From the NCBI GenBank assembly GCA_029204225.1, contig CM055110.1, forward strand, positions 45,148,267 through 45,212,266: a DNA stretch of 64,000 nucleotides, given 5' to 3'. Made by a program: the position numbers and the translations under genes. Position 1 is the stretch's first letter. Each line of letters opens with the position of its first letter. This stretch comes from Diphasiastrum complanatum (taxonomy: Eukaryota; Streptophyta; Lycopodiopsida; Lycopodiales; Lycopodiaceae). Shown piece by piece: positions 1 through 11,250 of the stretch. Under the pieces are notes generated by a model. That model saw nothing but the letters and a program-made list of their open reading frames with translations, had not been told where the DNA came from and made no database searches.

Positions 1-155
1 GGACTTCAACCTGAGAAACAAGTAGAAATTGATTTGGTTTTATTTGGATCACAAAAACTCAATGTACATAGTGAACTAGCTTGAGATTGCCAATGAGCTC
101 CAAATCTATTTCTACTTGTTTCTCAGGTTGAAGGCCGTACTACAGCCTGTAGTAC
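1..155. repeat. 37-bp inverted repeat plus adjacent short palindrome
   Basis: Positions 1-37 and 100-136 are inverted copies matching at about 35 of 37 positions, separated by 62 bases. Directly beside the second arm, GTACTACAG (137-145) and CTGTAGTAC (147-155) form a second perfect hairpin with a one-base loop. The window starts at the first arm, so the structure may continue to the left. It could be the end of a foldback or MITE element, or a hairpin RNA precursor. No coding capacity was seen. Confidence 0.7.
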
Positions 156-681
156 ACACGTGTGGGCTCGGATTTCAATGTTTATTAATGCTTTTGATTG
201 TTAATGCTTGTTGTTTGTCAAATTGCCAATCTAGATCAACTTTTTTGTGTCTAGTTTTTTGATAGATTGTTAAGCAAGAATCCAATCACTCTTGTGGATC
301 TTTTGTAGATCCATTTATGGTCCTAAAGTACAGTACTTTCACATGGTAGATTTTCTATCTTCTCACTATGGAGAGAGGGAATACATAGCAAATTCGACTT
401 CCTTCTTGAAGTTAGGTGGATTTCCAGCATGTAATAAGAAAGTTAACTCACTCTCCTAGACCTAAAATGAAACCCTAGTCTATTTCCTAGAGTTATGCTT
501 GGTAGGTAGCTAGTTGGTCAAATTTTCACCTTAAACTTAGGTGTAGGTCCTATAAAGTAGGGATGACCACCAAATAGACATGACCAACTCTCTTGACTTG
601 ACCTAACCTACATTAGGATGGGTTTCCCATGTGGCATCATGGCCTCACATGTGTGGGACCCACTTGTGTACACAATTTACA

Positions 682-912
682 CTATTCTACATGGTTTTTT
701 ATCAAGCTAGATTTGCCAATTTTTGGCAATTCTTCACATCTTCTGATCCACTCAGCTCTCCTCGGGTCTCCCTCTAGAGGCTGCACCTCTGTGAGTTCGG
801 TCACCGACCAGATGCCTTCACCCTTCGGAAGTGTTTTGATTTTGAATTTCCATACTCTGTAGTTTTCACCATCAATATTGATTGCTATTCTCGTCTGGAT
901 CATTGTAGCCAT
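682..912 (-). pseudogene. Ty1/copia Gag N-terminal remnant
   Basis: The 76-residue frame starts with a short leader and has GENYRVWKFK and then GEGIWSV, the usual start of copia Gag (UBN2-type family), where the protein packages element RNA in virus-like particles. It stops after about 76 residues, so most of Gag and all of Pol are missing. It lies just downstream, on the minus strand, of a primer-binding site and an LTR at 978-1638, as expected for the 5' end of an element. Confidence 0.75.
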
Positions 913-965
913 ATTGTATTGCCTAGAGAATCACTATTTTAATATCATGCAGTGATAACCTTAGA

Positions 966-977
966 GCTCTAATACCA
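966..977 (-). other. Primer-binding site of the left copia element
   Basis: On the minus strand this reads TGGTATTAGAGC, one base from the plant copia primer-binding site TGGTATCAGAGC that pairs with initiator tRNA-Met. It directly follows the CA end of the LTR at 978-1638. Confidence 0.75.
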
Positions 978-1638
978 TGTCGCGAATTTGTTGTGAACTA
1001 ATTTTTTTCGCGAACTGATTCTTTTCGCATTCGTTTGGTTTTCTTTTGCAGAAGCTTTCAGGATCCTAAGCAAGCGACTACAGATCACAGAACATAAAAG
1101 ATTTGAACAATCAAGATGACGAAAAACAATGAGATGGAGAAGAGAGCAGTTATATTATCTATTTTTGAGATTCAGTGAGTTGGTCAGTGTCTCGCTCATT
1201 GGCGGCCTGATACTTAGCGCAATCGATGTGTTATGATCGTTGGCAGACTTTTATGCACAACTATTTTCATCTCTCTATCTTCTTCTTTGTGTTGATAAAA
1301 AGTTGTGTATATATCTCCACTGTGTGGAGTTTACAAGACAGCTAAATAGAGAATTACAAGAGAAGTCATTGCTAATCAACTAGTTAGTTATTCTCTATTC
1401 ATTAGAAAAAATATGGGCCCAAAGAGGGCCCTATAAGAAATGCCATGTAGGAGAGAGAAAAATAACTATAAAGTAATTATAATATCATTTTCTAAGTCCT
1501 TTATGCATCTGCCTGCACTACTTTCCATGTAAATGAATGCACCTTAGTTTAGTCACATCAAACTTTACTGGTGTTTAACCATAGTTAAAATATAATTTTT
1601 CAAAATGCTGAAATATTCCCTCCCAATAGTTGGGAACA
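978..1638 (-). repeat. Copia LTR (5' LTR of the left element)
   Basis: On the minus strand it begins TGTTCCCAACTATTGGGAGG and ends GCGACA, giving TG...CA borders and about 661 bp. The primer-binding site follows and a gag start lies at 682-912. The first part (RC of about 1390-1638) is clearly homologous to 50632-50870 on the plus strand, including shared blocks such as TGGCATTTCTTATAGGG, so the same LTR family occurs twice here in opposite orientations. The second LTR of this element is not in the window. Confidence 0.8.
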
Positions 1639-1768
1639 CTCAAAAATTTGAATTAGGAGTGACATTTCTAAAAAAAGCCTATGCCATCTCTATCTCCAGC
1701 AGAGTCATTAGCGCCATCTCCAACTTTGTTATTGTCATTGTGTTGTTTGTTACTATAATACTGTACTA

Positions 1769-2380
1769 ATGACAAAGGTTTATCATCTTCACGTGGATTT
1801 GTCACCAGAATATGCTTCGCTCAGGACGAGAAATTCAAAGCAACCCAAATTGTCAACTTCTGATATGGTCCAATACAGGGAGGAAAAGCTAAAACATGTA
1901 GATTTATGGTCATCAGGAATATTGTATCCTATTGATCCATGTTCATTGCAACATCCATATTTTCATTCGGTGAGTCAGTTAATAATCTATATGTATCATG
2001 GTAAAAATAGCCTTTTGGGTTACTGTGAGAATTTGATGCTCTATGGAGATGCACATTCAATGCAAAGAATACATTATTTGAAAGAGGAATCAAGGAAAAT
2101 ATCAAAGGAGTGCGAAGAAAAATCTACAAAGATGAAAACTTGTTTGGATGAAAATGAGATGCTCAAGGAGGAGATCCAAAGGTTGAAATCTTCTTTGCAT
2201 CATTATACAACTAGTAATGATGAGATAAAAATTGCATTTCAATCCCTGCGTATCTCATATTTGTCTCTTGTTAAAGATATGGATGTGCTCAACAGAAAGG
2301 TTCGAAGCAACAAGAGGAAAAGACTGGTAAACAAGGATATATGTGATCTATCATCCAGAGGAGGTCACAGAAAAAGATGA
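1769..2380 (+). CDS. Unrecognised coiled-coil protein, possible first exon
   Basis: The 203-residue frame is rich in Lys and Glu. Residues about 100-150 look like a coiled coil (EESRKISKECEEKS, LKEEIQRLKSS), and the end is basic (SNKRKR). Just before the stop, another frame reads a plausible continuation (IYHPEEVTEKDES) into a donor-like AAG/GTAAGT near 2395, so a frameshift or an unmodelled splice is likely near 2330. I do not recognise the family. Candidate later exons lie at 2575-2839 and 3252-3545. It may be a transposon-borne gene. Confidence 0.4.
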   Translation: MTKVYHLHVDLSPEYASLRTRNSKQPKLSTSDMVQYREEKLKHVDLWSSGILYPIDPCSLQHPYFHSVSQLIIYMYHGKNSLLGYCENLMLYGDAHSMQRIHYLKEESRKISKECEEKSTKMKTCLDENEMLKEEIQRLKSSLHHYTTSNDEIKIAFQSLRISYLSLVKDMDVLNRKVRSNKRKRLVNKDICDLSSRGGHRKR

Positions 2381-2574
2381 ATCCGTGCATTCAAGTAAGT
2401 TATAGCTTATTTGGTATTGAATATTGCTTAAACTTTTTGATTCATTCATAATCACTAATTCTGTTATTTGTTCATTTCAACTTTCTATTGATTTGCTTAT
2501 TATATACTGCTATGAATACTATGAGTGTCCTAATTTCTACTAACATTTTCATGAACATTATGTTTGCAATGCAG

Positions 2575-2839
2575 ATCAGCATTGGTTGTTGAAGACCATT
2601 TGGCCGATGAGATTTCAATTGGAATCTCACTAGGCTCTATCTTGACTTCTAAATCTATGAAATCAATGTTAAATAATAACAAAATGAAAAAGATTAATGC
2701 TTCAATTACTGATAGCATTATGGATGAAGTTGAAAAAATATTAGACACTACAATGCTTCAGGGGGCATGTGACTTTTCTAGCACCAATAGGGAAGCATAT
2801 GCAACAATGTTTAAGATTATAAAGGAGGCATTTGCACAG
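2575..2839 (+). CDS. Candidate internal exon of the unrecognised gene
   Basis: An open stretch is bounded on the left by an acceptor-like TTTGCAATGCAG and on the right by TTTGCACAG/GTAAAT, a donor. It encodes about 88 residues including DEISIGISLGSIL and MDEVEKIL. The opposite strand also has an open frame here, but the splice signals and codon pattern favour plus. No family is recognised. It is placed with 1769-2380 and 3252-3545 because of order, strand and spacing only. Confidence 0.35.
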
Positions 2840-3251
2840 GTAAATATTAAAAAGTTTCCAATCCCACGACCATTTCATCTTTAAAAAAAAAAAAGACATG
2901 TTAAACCATGGTATGCAGACAATAGTTGGTAATCCATCTCATATCAATGAAGTGTATTGCTCGAAAGGAGAAAGTCTAGCATATAGCAATTCCAACAATA
3001 TATTTATTAACATTCATCATAAATTTTTACGGTATTACAAATGAGAATGTCAATAACAAGTTGATAGTTGTTCTCAGAAGACTTAGAAGGCTCAATTTCA
3101 ATGTTCAATCAGAAAATGATATCTAGTGGTTGGCAGCATTTCAAGTATAGCAGTTCTTTCGCATAATAAATAGGGATAATCATTTGAATATGGATTTATA
3201 TCTAGAATCTTATCTGTGTTAATATTATGAGTCTAATCTTATCTCTTATAG

Positions 3252-3545
3252 GTGCTAAAAGAAGACCATAACATTCTCTCATGGATATTTAGTAGAACAT
3301 CATATCCTGCCACCATAAAAAATCACATGGAGGGAGTTCCACTCAATATTCCTGGAATTGGCACTTTCAACATTGAATGGCATTTAACAGAAGATCTGAA
3401 GACATTAAAATGTATGTTCAATGTATCTCATGGCGCTAACTCTAAATACCCTTGTTTGTACTGCATGAAAACAAAAGACATGACAAGGAGTACAGGAATA
3501 TCTAGAGATCGAGAAGATCCTAGAAAATCTGTACTACTGATTTCT
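3252..3545 (+). CDS. Candidate exon with YPCLYC motif, transposon-like
   Basis: The exon follows an acceptor (TCTTATAG) at 3251 and reads about 95 residues: a segment with IPGIGTFNIEWHLTEDLK, then TLKCMFNVSHGANSKYPCLY and CMKTK. The pattern 'DLK-x-L-x(6)-G-A-x-x-K-Y-x-C-x-Y-C' resembles a motif I associate with uncharacterised transposon-like proteins, but I cannot name the family. The CPxYC-like cysteine pair may bind metal. The frame loses similarity after about 3545 and runs into the histone-like copy at 3690. Confidence 0.35.
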
Positions 3546-3689
3546 CTACAAAATGTTCATATCTGTACATTGCATGCGGAGGTGCATATTATAGAAACCG
3601 ATATTCAGTTCCTTTCATCGCAAATTTATTTGTTTTCACCCACTTTTGTTTTGTTCAAACTTCTTTTTGTTAATTTTCTTCTTCTGAGA

Positions 3690-4222
3690 ATGATGGCCAG
3701 GACCAAATCCACCGTCCGGCCATCACCACTGTACAGCCATCCCATTCCCGTGTTCCCCCTGGTACTGGCCGTAGGCGTGGTAGGAAGCAGGTCTGGCTGA
3801 GGGAGATCAGAAAACTCTAGAGATCAGCTGAATTGTTGATCCCTAGAGCTTCTTTCGGCCGATCTATTCGAAATGTCACTTTGTCACTTGGGCTAAATGT
3901 TCGTTTTGTCGTGACAGCCATGCAAGCCTTATAGGGTGCTGCAGAAGATTTTTTGTCCCAGTTTTTTGAGGATACTTGTCTTTTGGTAGTACATGGTAAG
4001 TGTGTCACCATCATGCAAAAGGATTTTGTCATTCTCAAAAGGCTTCGGGACAGATATTTTGGTCTGCATGTTGATAGTGCCAGCACCTCTAGAGACCTGC
4101 CTCTGGATAGAACCAATGTGCCTACTACCTCTAGGAAGAAGAGAAATCAACATGTCCTCAAGAAGGCTGGCTATTTGATAAATTTTTGCATACAAACATC
4201 GTTGGGGTTCTGTGTACATTGA
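3690..4222 (+). pseudogene. Histone H3 / CENH3-like processed pseudogene
   Basis: Translation starts MMARTKSTVR, the H3 N-terminus. After a frameshift between about 3720 and 3745 it reads a basic tail and a histone fold: LREIRK, SAELLIPRASF, then VRFVVTAMQAL, GAAEDFL, FFEDT and VTIMQKDF. LLIP-A-F, AAEDFL and MQKDF are typical of centromeric CENH3 rather than canonical H3, but the loop-1 spacing is as short as in canonical H3. Two TAG stops (3818, 3932) sit at normally Gln positions. There is no intron although plant CENH3 genes have several, so this looks like a retrocopy. About 55 extra C-terminal residues follow the fold up to 4222. It is not functional as read. Confidence 0.7.
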
Positions 4223-4377
4223 CACTTGAAAAAAAATCCACAAATATATTCAAGGAAATAAACCAACTCAATCTGACTGTTTTTTATCCCGTGCTCATTT
4301 TTAATGAATTTTTTACATCATTATATATCTTGCAACAAAATGATTCTGAAACTATAGCATCTGCTACAATCCATTCA

Positions 4378-4586
4378 TCACTTTAATGAAATTGGTACTA
4401 TTTGTCCAAAATTTTCTTTTGTATCAAGAATGTACATTGATTCATAAAAAAAGGTCACACTATCAGCTAGAACTTTTGCAGTTCTACCTTGATATTGCAG
4501 CTATCCAATATCAGTGTGAATAACATCTAACACACCTGCTAAAGATCCACTCAGCTCCCATTCATTTATGCTGGATGGATATAAAT
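4378..4586 (-). pseudogene. Exon fragment of an unrecognised host gene
   Basis: On the minus strand a strong acceptor (TTTTTCTCTTGCAG) precedes an exon reading LYPSSINEWELSGSLAGVLD, then VIHTDIG, a TAG, and LQYQGRTAKVLADSV. It reads like a conserved protein rather than random DNA, but I cannot name it. One stop interrupts it, and no neighbouring exon was found. It sits between the histone-like retrocopy and CACTA sequence, so capture by a transposon is possible. Confidence 0.4.
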
Positions 4587-4740
4587 CTGCAAGAGAAAAA
4601 TGATCAGATTGGCAAGTTTACTCTTAAATATTTATGATTTCTTCTTTTCTAACAACTCACATTGCTCTTTTTTTAGGTTGTTGCATCAAATACTTCTGAA
4701 AGAAAATGTGATAACTAAAACATGAAAAGAAGCACGAAAG

Positions 4741-5757
4741 ATGATGACTGTGCTTGGAATGGATTATGACACAATACATGTATCTCCAGAAGACCATGTT
4801 CTATATAGAGGTGAGCATTTAGAAAAGCTTCAATGTCCAATGTGTAATGCTTCACGTTTTCGAGATGACGTACAAGCGGATAAAGTGCCACGAAAAATGT
4901 TTGGTGACATTTTCCAATTATCCCACCATTGCAACGTTTATTTCGATGTAAATCTTTGGCACAACTAATGGATTGGCATGTCAAAAATCGGTCTACAGAT
5001 GATGTCATGCGAGTACCAAGTGACTCACCTACATGGAAACATATTGAAGATCAATGGCCCGAGTTTAAAAATGAACCTCGTAATTTGAGATTTGGCCTTG
5101 CTATGGATGGTGTAAATCCTTTTAGCATTCAAGCGTCAACTTGGCCCACATGGCCAGTTGTGCTCGTTAATTATAACATACCTCCATGGTTGAGTATTAA
5201 AACATGACACTTGTTATTGGCTTTTATTAATTACAAAAAAGTACAAGGCCAAGAACATGGATGTGTATCTTGCACCTTTGGTCGATGAATTGTGCATTCT
5301 TTTGAATGGTGTTCACGCTTACGACATCTCGAGACCTTTACAACAAAGGAACTTCATTGTTCATAGAATTCTAATGTGGACGATGCATGACTACCCCGGT
5401 TTAAGCGAATTTTCAGGTATCTATATATTTAATCTAATCCGTTTTAGGGTTTAGCATTTGAGTATATTTAACTAAGCTTATGTTCAATTTGGTTTATGAA
5501 CCATGCAGGTTTAACCACATCGGGTTACAACGCATGTTATATTTGTGGACCACTTTTGGAGAGTCGCCATAGCACAAATATGTTGAAAAAAGTGGTGTAC
5601 GAAAATCATTGCAAATACTTGTCGCTTGATCATCCTTTTCGAAGGTTGAATAGGCGATTTTTTGGAGGGAGAGGAGAAAATCCTCTAACTACACCACCAC
5701 CCTAACATAATGGCATGATGAATGGCTTAAACATCACGACATTAATTCTTCATGGAA
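4741..5757 (+). pseudogene. CACTA (En/Spm) transposase, TNP2 domain, decayed
   Basis: Successive frames match the TNP2 domain in order: LGMDYDTIHVSPEDHVLYRG, a Cys pair in LQCPMCNASRF, LRFGLAMDGVNPFS, STWPTWPVVLVNYNIPPW, then MDVYLAPLVDELCIL, ILMWTMHDYPGLSEFSG and YLSLDHPFRRLNRRFFGG. The enzyme cuts and moves CACTA elements. The frame changes several times (near 4960, 5207 and 5705), and an intron-like gap with GTATCT...CAG lies at about 5416-5508. Fragments continue into DUF4218 and DUF4216-like parts downstream. Confidence 0.85.
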
Positions 5758-5802
5758 TGAATCCATTGATGGTATGAAACGGTTGTCTATTTTTCATAAA
5801 TT

Positions 5803-6546
5803 ACCCTATTGGAGGAATTTATTGATAACCATATATTGGATCCTATGTACATAAACAGCCTAATGTACTATCAATCTTGCAGGTGGATTTCCTCAAAAGA
5901 AATAAAAAATAGTGAACTGGATTCCATAAAAATCCAAATGATCAAAATGGTATGTTTGTTGGAAAGAGATTTTCCAACTTCCTTTTTGGATATACAAGTT
6001 CATCTTCTAGTGCATTTGGTCGAAGAAGTATCAATTGCAGAACCTGTGCACACGAGATGGATGTTCTACCTTGAGCGCTTTATGAAAGTTTTGAAGGGCT
6101 TTGTGAGACAAAAGGCAAGGCCAAAAGGTAGCATTGCAGAAAGTTGGCTTGTACAAGAATCTTTGTTTTATATCATCGAAATAATCTCACAATTGCATCC
6201 TACAAGTCCAAAAATGTGGTGTGAAGAAGAAGATGAAGGTGTTAAGGGTGAAGTACCACAAGGAAATGATGTGCAAAAGAGACTTTCACCTCAATTAAAA
6301 GAGAAAATTGACACATTCATATTATATAACTATGGACAAATGGAAAAGTGGATTTCAAGGTATGAAGAAATCAAAACGGAAAAGAAACATAACATTGAAA
6401 CGAAGAAGAAATATCAATCGAAGAAGAAGGAGAGCGCTGGAGAACGACAAACCTTTGGAGCCTTTACCTTCAAAATGCTCTCGTGAATGGGTTTTTGATA
6501 CGATGCTAAAAGCATCCAAAAATGGAGAAGAAGTGATCGAATTAGA
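5803..6546 (+). pseudogene. CACTA transposase, DUF4218 region
   Basis: The 225-residue frame contains CLLERDFPTSFLDIQVHLLV, HLVEEVSIAEPVHTRWM, YLERFMKVLKGFVRQKARPK and GSIAESWLVQE, the diagnostic DUF4218 signature that follows TNP2 in plant CACTA transposases. The end is a Lys/Arg-rich tail (about residues 185-215). It continues the element from 4741 with only a short break, but the stop at 6486 and an overlapping shifted frame to 6550 show decay. Confidence 0.85.
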
Positions 6547-6675
6547 ATGAGAATTTGTTCGTGGATGTGGATGGAAGGTTAGTGTAGTATTGTTTTTGTG
6601 AAGTTTTGTTCTTGTACTACTCAATATATAAATAGTATTTTTAATTACACACATTTGTTTCTTTTTGTGTTTTAG

Positions 6676-7053
6676 TATACATCATACACTGCCATATGGG
6701 CATATGGACACCATTATCATGTTGAGAGAGTTGACAACAAGCGACGTACATATGATTGTGCTATAATGGCCAACTTTCAACAAGAGAGTCGTTCTAGTGC
6801 GAGGGACCCTAATGTCATTTCGGGTGAACTAGACTATGTCAGCACATTACAACATATTTATGAAGTCGATTACGAGACTAACGACAAATACTTTATTTTT
6901 GACGTAAAATGGTTTAAGGTCAAATATCGTGGAAGCAACGCCACGATTAGAAATGATAACTCAAAGTTTTTTCAAATCGACTCAACAAAATGTATATCGA
7001 TGGACTCTCATGACACTTTAGTATTGCCACGACATTGCAAACAAGTGAGATAA
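6676..7053 (+). pseudogene. CACTA transposase, DUF4216-like C-terminal region
   Basis: The frame reads QQESRSSARDPNVISGELDY, then LQHIYEVDYETNDKYFIFDV and KWFKVKYRG, which matches the DUF4216 pattern (a 'I-E-L-D-Y ... F-K-C-D-W-F' core) at the C-terminus of CACTA transposases. It is preceded by an acceptor-like TTTTGTGTTTTAG. Order and strand agree with the TNP2 and DUF4218 segments upstream. No CACTA terminal inverted repeat was identified in the flanks. Confidence 0.7.
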
Positions 7054-7059
7054 TCCTGG

Positions 7060-7440
7060 ATGTAAATATTAGAAGCAATGGCATATCCAATCTTTTACTT
7101 ACTTATTTTGAAGCACAAAATCCAATTCAACTGAGATTCTGTAAAATGCCCAAATCATAACAAAATGGATAACTCAGACACATTAATTTGGTATAAAATA
7201 TTAAAATGATGGCAAATCCATTCTTTTAGTTGCCAATTTGGAATTTGGAGCATAGCATCCAACGCGGCTCAGACTAAAGACTCCATAAAATGACTGAATG
7301 AAAACGAAATGCACAATTCGGACACTAATTGAGACAATCCAGCCACTGTTACAACATACTTGAGTCACACAATAACAGAAAAATAAAAATAAAAATGACA
7401 TACTTGAGTCACACAAAAACAGAAAAAAAAAAATGAAAGC
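7060..7440. repeat. Diverged tandem duplication in non-coding DNA
   Basis: Two copies of about 120 bp, near 7075-7200 and 7203-7330, share the order ATGGCAWATCCAWTCTTTTA ... TCCAAYKC ... CTGA ... ATAAAATG. Next to them a 44-bp block (ACATACTTGAGTCACACAA) occurs twice at about 7356 and 7399. There is no gene. Confidence 0.4.
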
Positions 7441-7449
7441 AATGCACAA

Positions 7450-8100
7450 ACCAGTCCTCCTTATGGCGCCTGATTTCCTCCTCAAAACTGGATGACCCAT
7501 CTTCTACATTCTCTAATTCCACAATAACAATTCATCGTCGCATAAGCGAAGGCTTTATGTCCATCATAACATTTGCACTGTTTTGTTTCGTTGTGTGCCA
7601 ATTGGAAATTCCTTGGATAGCTCATATGAAGACAATTTGTAGTTCTAATCAAGCTCCACAGTTGGCCAAAACAGAAATCTCAAAGGATTGCGAACTTCTA
7701 GTACCAAAAATGCTATGATCTACCATTAGAACATTCATTGTGGGCACTCCAGCATTGTGAGCAAGGAATACATCCAGGAAAGTCTCTAACTAAAACACAA
7801 GATTGCTTGACCGTGAAAAGTTCCTTTCCACTGGAGATTGAATCACCCAAGAATGCCCACCATGTGCTGTGCAAGCTAAGATACTGCGTACCCACAACAA
7901 ACACACCCCAATTTCATCAAATCTGGACTTTTCATCCAATTATTGTGTTATGGCAAATGGGTTCAGTAGCCAGAGCAAAGAGCAGAATGAAAAACAAAAA
8001 CAAATGTTGTCCGAATGCGTGGAATCAACTCCTATGTGGCTGTCTCCGAAGTCTGCTCTGATCACAACAATATTTGGTTGAGAGGTTCTGAACTTGGATC
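7450..8100 (-). pseudogene. LURP-one-related (LOR/tubby-like) pseudogene fragment
   Basis: Minus-strand frames together match the LOR family, plant proteins with a tubby-like barrel of about 200 residues: YLSLHSTWWAFLGDSISSGK then ELFTVKQS, corresponding to the family's 'L-S-x-H-x-x-W-x-x-F-x-G-D-S ... L-F-x-x-K-x-S', followed in another frame by LDVFLAHN and further on by IGTQRNKTVQML. The frame changes at about 7790 and stops interrupt the N-terminal side. It is intronless over this stretch. Overlapping plus-strand frames are treated as shadows. The match is by pattern only. Confidence 0.5.
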
Positions 8101-8420
8101 TCCAATCTACTACTATCCAATCACCTTCCATGTAGGTCAGACACACACATTTTGTCTAGGCAGCCTGTGTGCTATGAGCAGGTAGTAGTGAGTCGGGTCG
8201 AAATAGATGATGTCTCCTATTTTACCCTGCGAGAGCTTATCAAAGAAGCTCGTTGCCAAGCTAGAAAAATGTGCAATGTGCTCTTCTCAAGGACAGGACT
8301 ATCCAATGAATTTCTTTTCTCATGTTACGTTGATGGTGTGTGAGAAGAACACATCTATGTCGATCTCTCCTCCTGGGTGGATGTCGTGAGGCCCGATCGA
8401 GAGACAGACCCGCCTCAAGC

Positions 8421-8593
<173 letters not shown>

Positions 8594-8789
8594 ATTTTTT
8601 TTTGAAATGCGTGTGTGTGTGTCTGTGCCAAAAAGAAAAAAAAAATTGTATATGTTTTTTTTTTATCATTTTAATAAATACGTTTTTTTAGCTTGTTTTC
8701 TTTGCAAGAGCATGACATTTTTTGTGAGCAGAACGTGACATTTTGGCAGCACAGGGTTAATTTTGTTTACGGCAACCCTTACACTCTCT

Positions 8790-9055
<266 letters not shown>

Positions 9056-10225
9056 TTTGAAATAATTTAGGGATCCAAAATCAAGCTTCAAACAAGTATC
9101 AACAAGAGTTCTAACTTAGACTGCCTTGTGTGAGAAAAAAATGTACTCACATTGATTTCTCCAAAAAGATGAGCCAATGATAAAGGTTGGCATTTGCAAT
9201 TGTGAGCCCCAAAATTTTTATTACTACATTTATCACATGTTTATATTAAATCCTAATAGAGTATTTTTTCATTCCAAAGTATCCTTGACGTAAAATTGAG
9301 TACGTTAGGTGTTTATATATTCTATACCATGATGCTAGAGCCTTGCAACACATATGACATGTACATAATTTTGTGGCTATCAATCAAGCATCAAGACCAT
9401 CTCTAAATATCATGTAAACTCTTAACCTACTTGTCAGTCATGTGCCATGGGTAACTTTCAGTAAAAGATCTTCTTGACAATGCCATAACACCTAGACACT
9501 AGGATTGTATTGTACCTTCATCTACCAACAACTTCACAATGTCAATCCTAGGAGCTACAACAACTCATCAAGGTGTTTCTCTAGTATTCCATGATAGTTT
9601 ACCAACACAACATTGAAGGCTAATGCAATATTTACTTTATGCAAAGAAATGTTGTCACCACCAAAGTAGTCTAAATCCTACACACCTATATGACGTACCA
9701 TTCACATAGGCTTCTTTCTTCAACCTCAACCTCAATGCACCATATACCAAGTGTGCCTTTACTTTGAGTATCATCATACTTTTTCATAATATTAACCATG
9801 GGATTGAAGAGAATTGAACCTAGGTGGGCGAGCCCAACCCATGTATAGTACACCAACTCCCCATGCGTGGAAAGATCAAGAGCGATAAATATCATAGTGG
9901 TACCATATCTGCACAATGCTTCTATATTCCTTGTGATTGCAGTTGCAACTATAATCCTCAATCCAATTCATAACACTGGATGTCAAAATACAATCATTCA
10001 GACCATGTCAACAACATGCTAGGATGCCACCCCCAAGTGCCTAACCAAACAACCAATACTCAAGTATCCCCAACCTAAAAGATTGGTACTACGGGATGAG
10101 ATTGTGGGGGTCACTTTCTTGTTATATGTGGTTGGTTACAAGCCCCAACTTTACTTTGATACAAATTCAAAGTCTCATGGTGCCTTCATGTGCCACCCCT
10201 TCTATGGGGACTTTAAACTACCCTA
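9056..10225. other. No gene seen
   Basis: I found no recognisable gene or repeat border here. A 91-residue minus-strand frame (9686-9961) has no recognisable motif and stands alone. Confidence 0.5.
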
Positions 10226-10345
10226 CCCTAACATTGGTATACACTTGATTAGGGATTGAAGCTTGATAGTATGTCCAATGTTGCTATGCTAACATTGGTA
10301 TAAACTTGACTAGCGATTGAAGCTTGATATGATGTCGAGCCCACT
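10226..10345. repeat. Two-copy tandem repeat of about 60 bp
   Basis: The block CTAACATTGGTATAMACTTG followed by AYTAGSGATTGAAGCTTGAT occurs twice, starting near 10228 and 10288, with a few substitutions. It is non-coding. Confidence 0.7.
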
Positions 10346-11250
10346 TATGGTCTTAATATATCATCTAAAGTGGAAGGATCATAGTCCTTACCATCATTGT
10401 CGTACTTCTCAAACACAGCCACATGGGTATACACCATACACTCAAAAGTCGATTCTCAATTTACACTTTCACATATATTTGATGGCTATTGGTAGGTCCC
10501 TCATACTTTTTGACCCTAAATATGATCCTTTACAACTTTCATATTGGGCCCAAACTTTTGAGATGATCTCTTACTTAAATGCGCACCTTGTCATCTCTCC
10601 AATATAACTCCTAAGGAATCGTATGGCATCCTCAATTATTGAGATGAATGCTAATTTGACTTCAACAAAGTGTTGCTATCGGCACCTACTATCCAATATG
10701 CATGTCTAAGAAACTTTATCCTAGGTCTGAAATGTGATAGCGTTGTTGTTAAGGGCGCATCTGTTTTGTGTCTTAACCAGAATGTAGGGGAGGTAATAAC
10801 TTGTCCTCCACAGTTGGTGTTGGATCACATTAAAAATTGGCTAACAGTTTACGTACAATCATGAGATGTTCAGGGATGATAAGCACGAACAAGAATATCA
10901 GACTCCACCTCTCGATGACTGTCCATGCAACATTGCATCCCCTCCCTCATGCGCAGAGTTGTCAGGGTGGTCTTACTGACTCTCACAGCCAATATACTAT
11001 CCACTTTAAGAATATACAACAATCTTTCAGTCTGATCCGCCACATACAAAGGTCTGTACTCAGTAGTACGTGGAAAACGAACTCTTGTGGTGTAGTTTCG
11101 ATGGGGTATGAAACTGTTTCCTTCCTTTATAAGATAGATGATAAGAACTAACAACGCACTTATTGTAGTACATCTATAATTTTGACAACACAATTCCATT
11201 GAATGATTTCCTTGATATGTGTCCTCAAATATTACATGATTGGACATTGA

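Noticed and set aside
3817-4243. Minus-strand frames of about 100 residues
   Set aside because: They are shadows of the H3-like copy on the plus strand.
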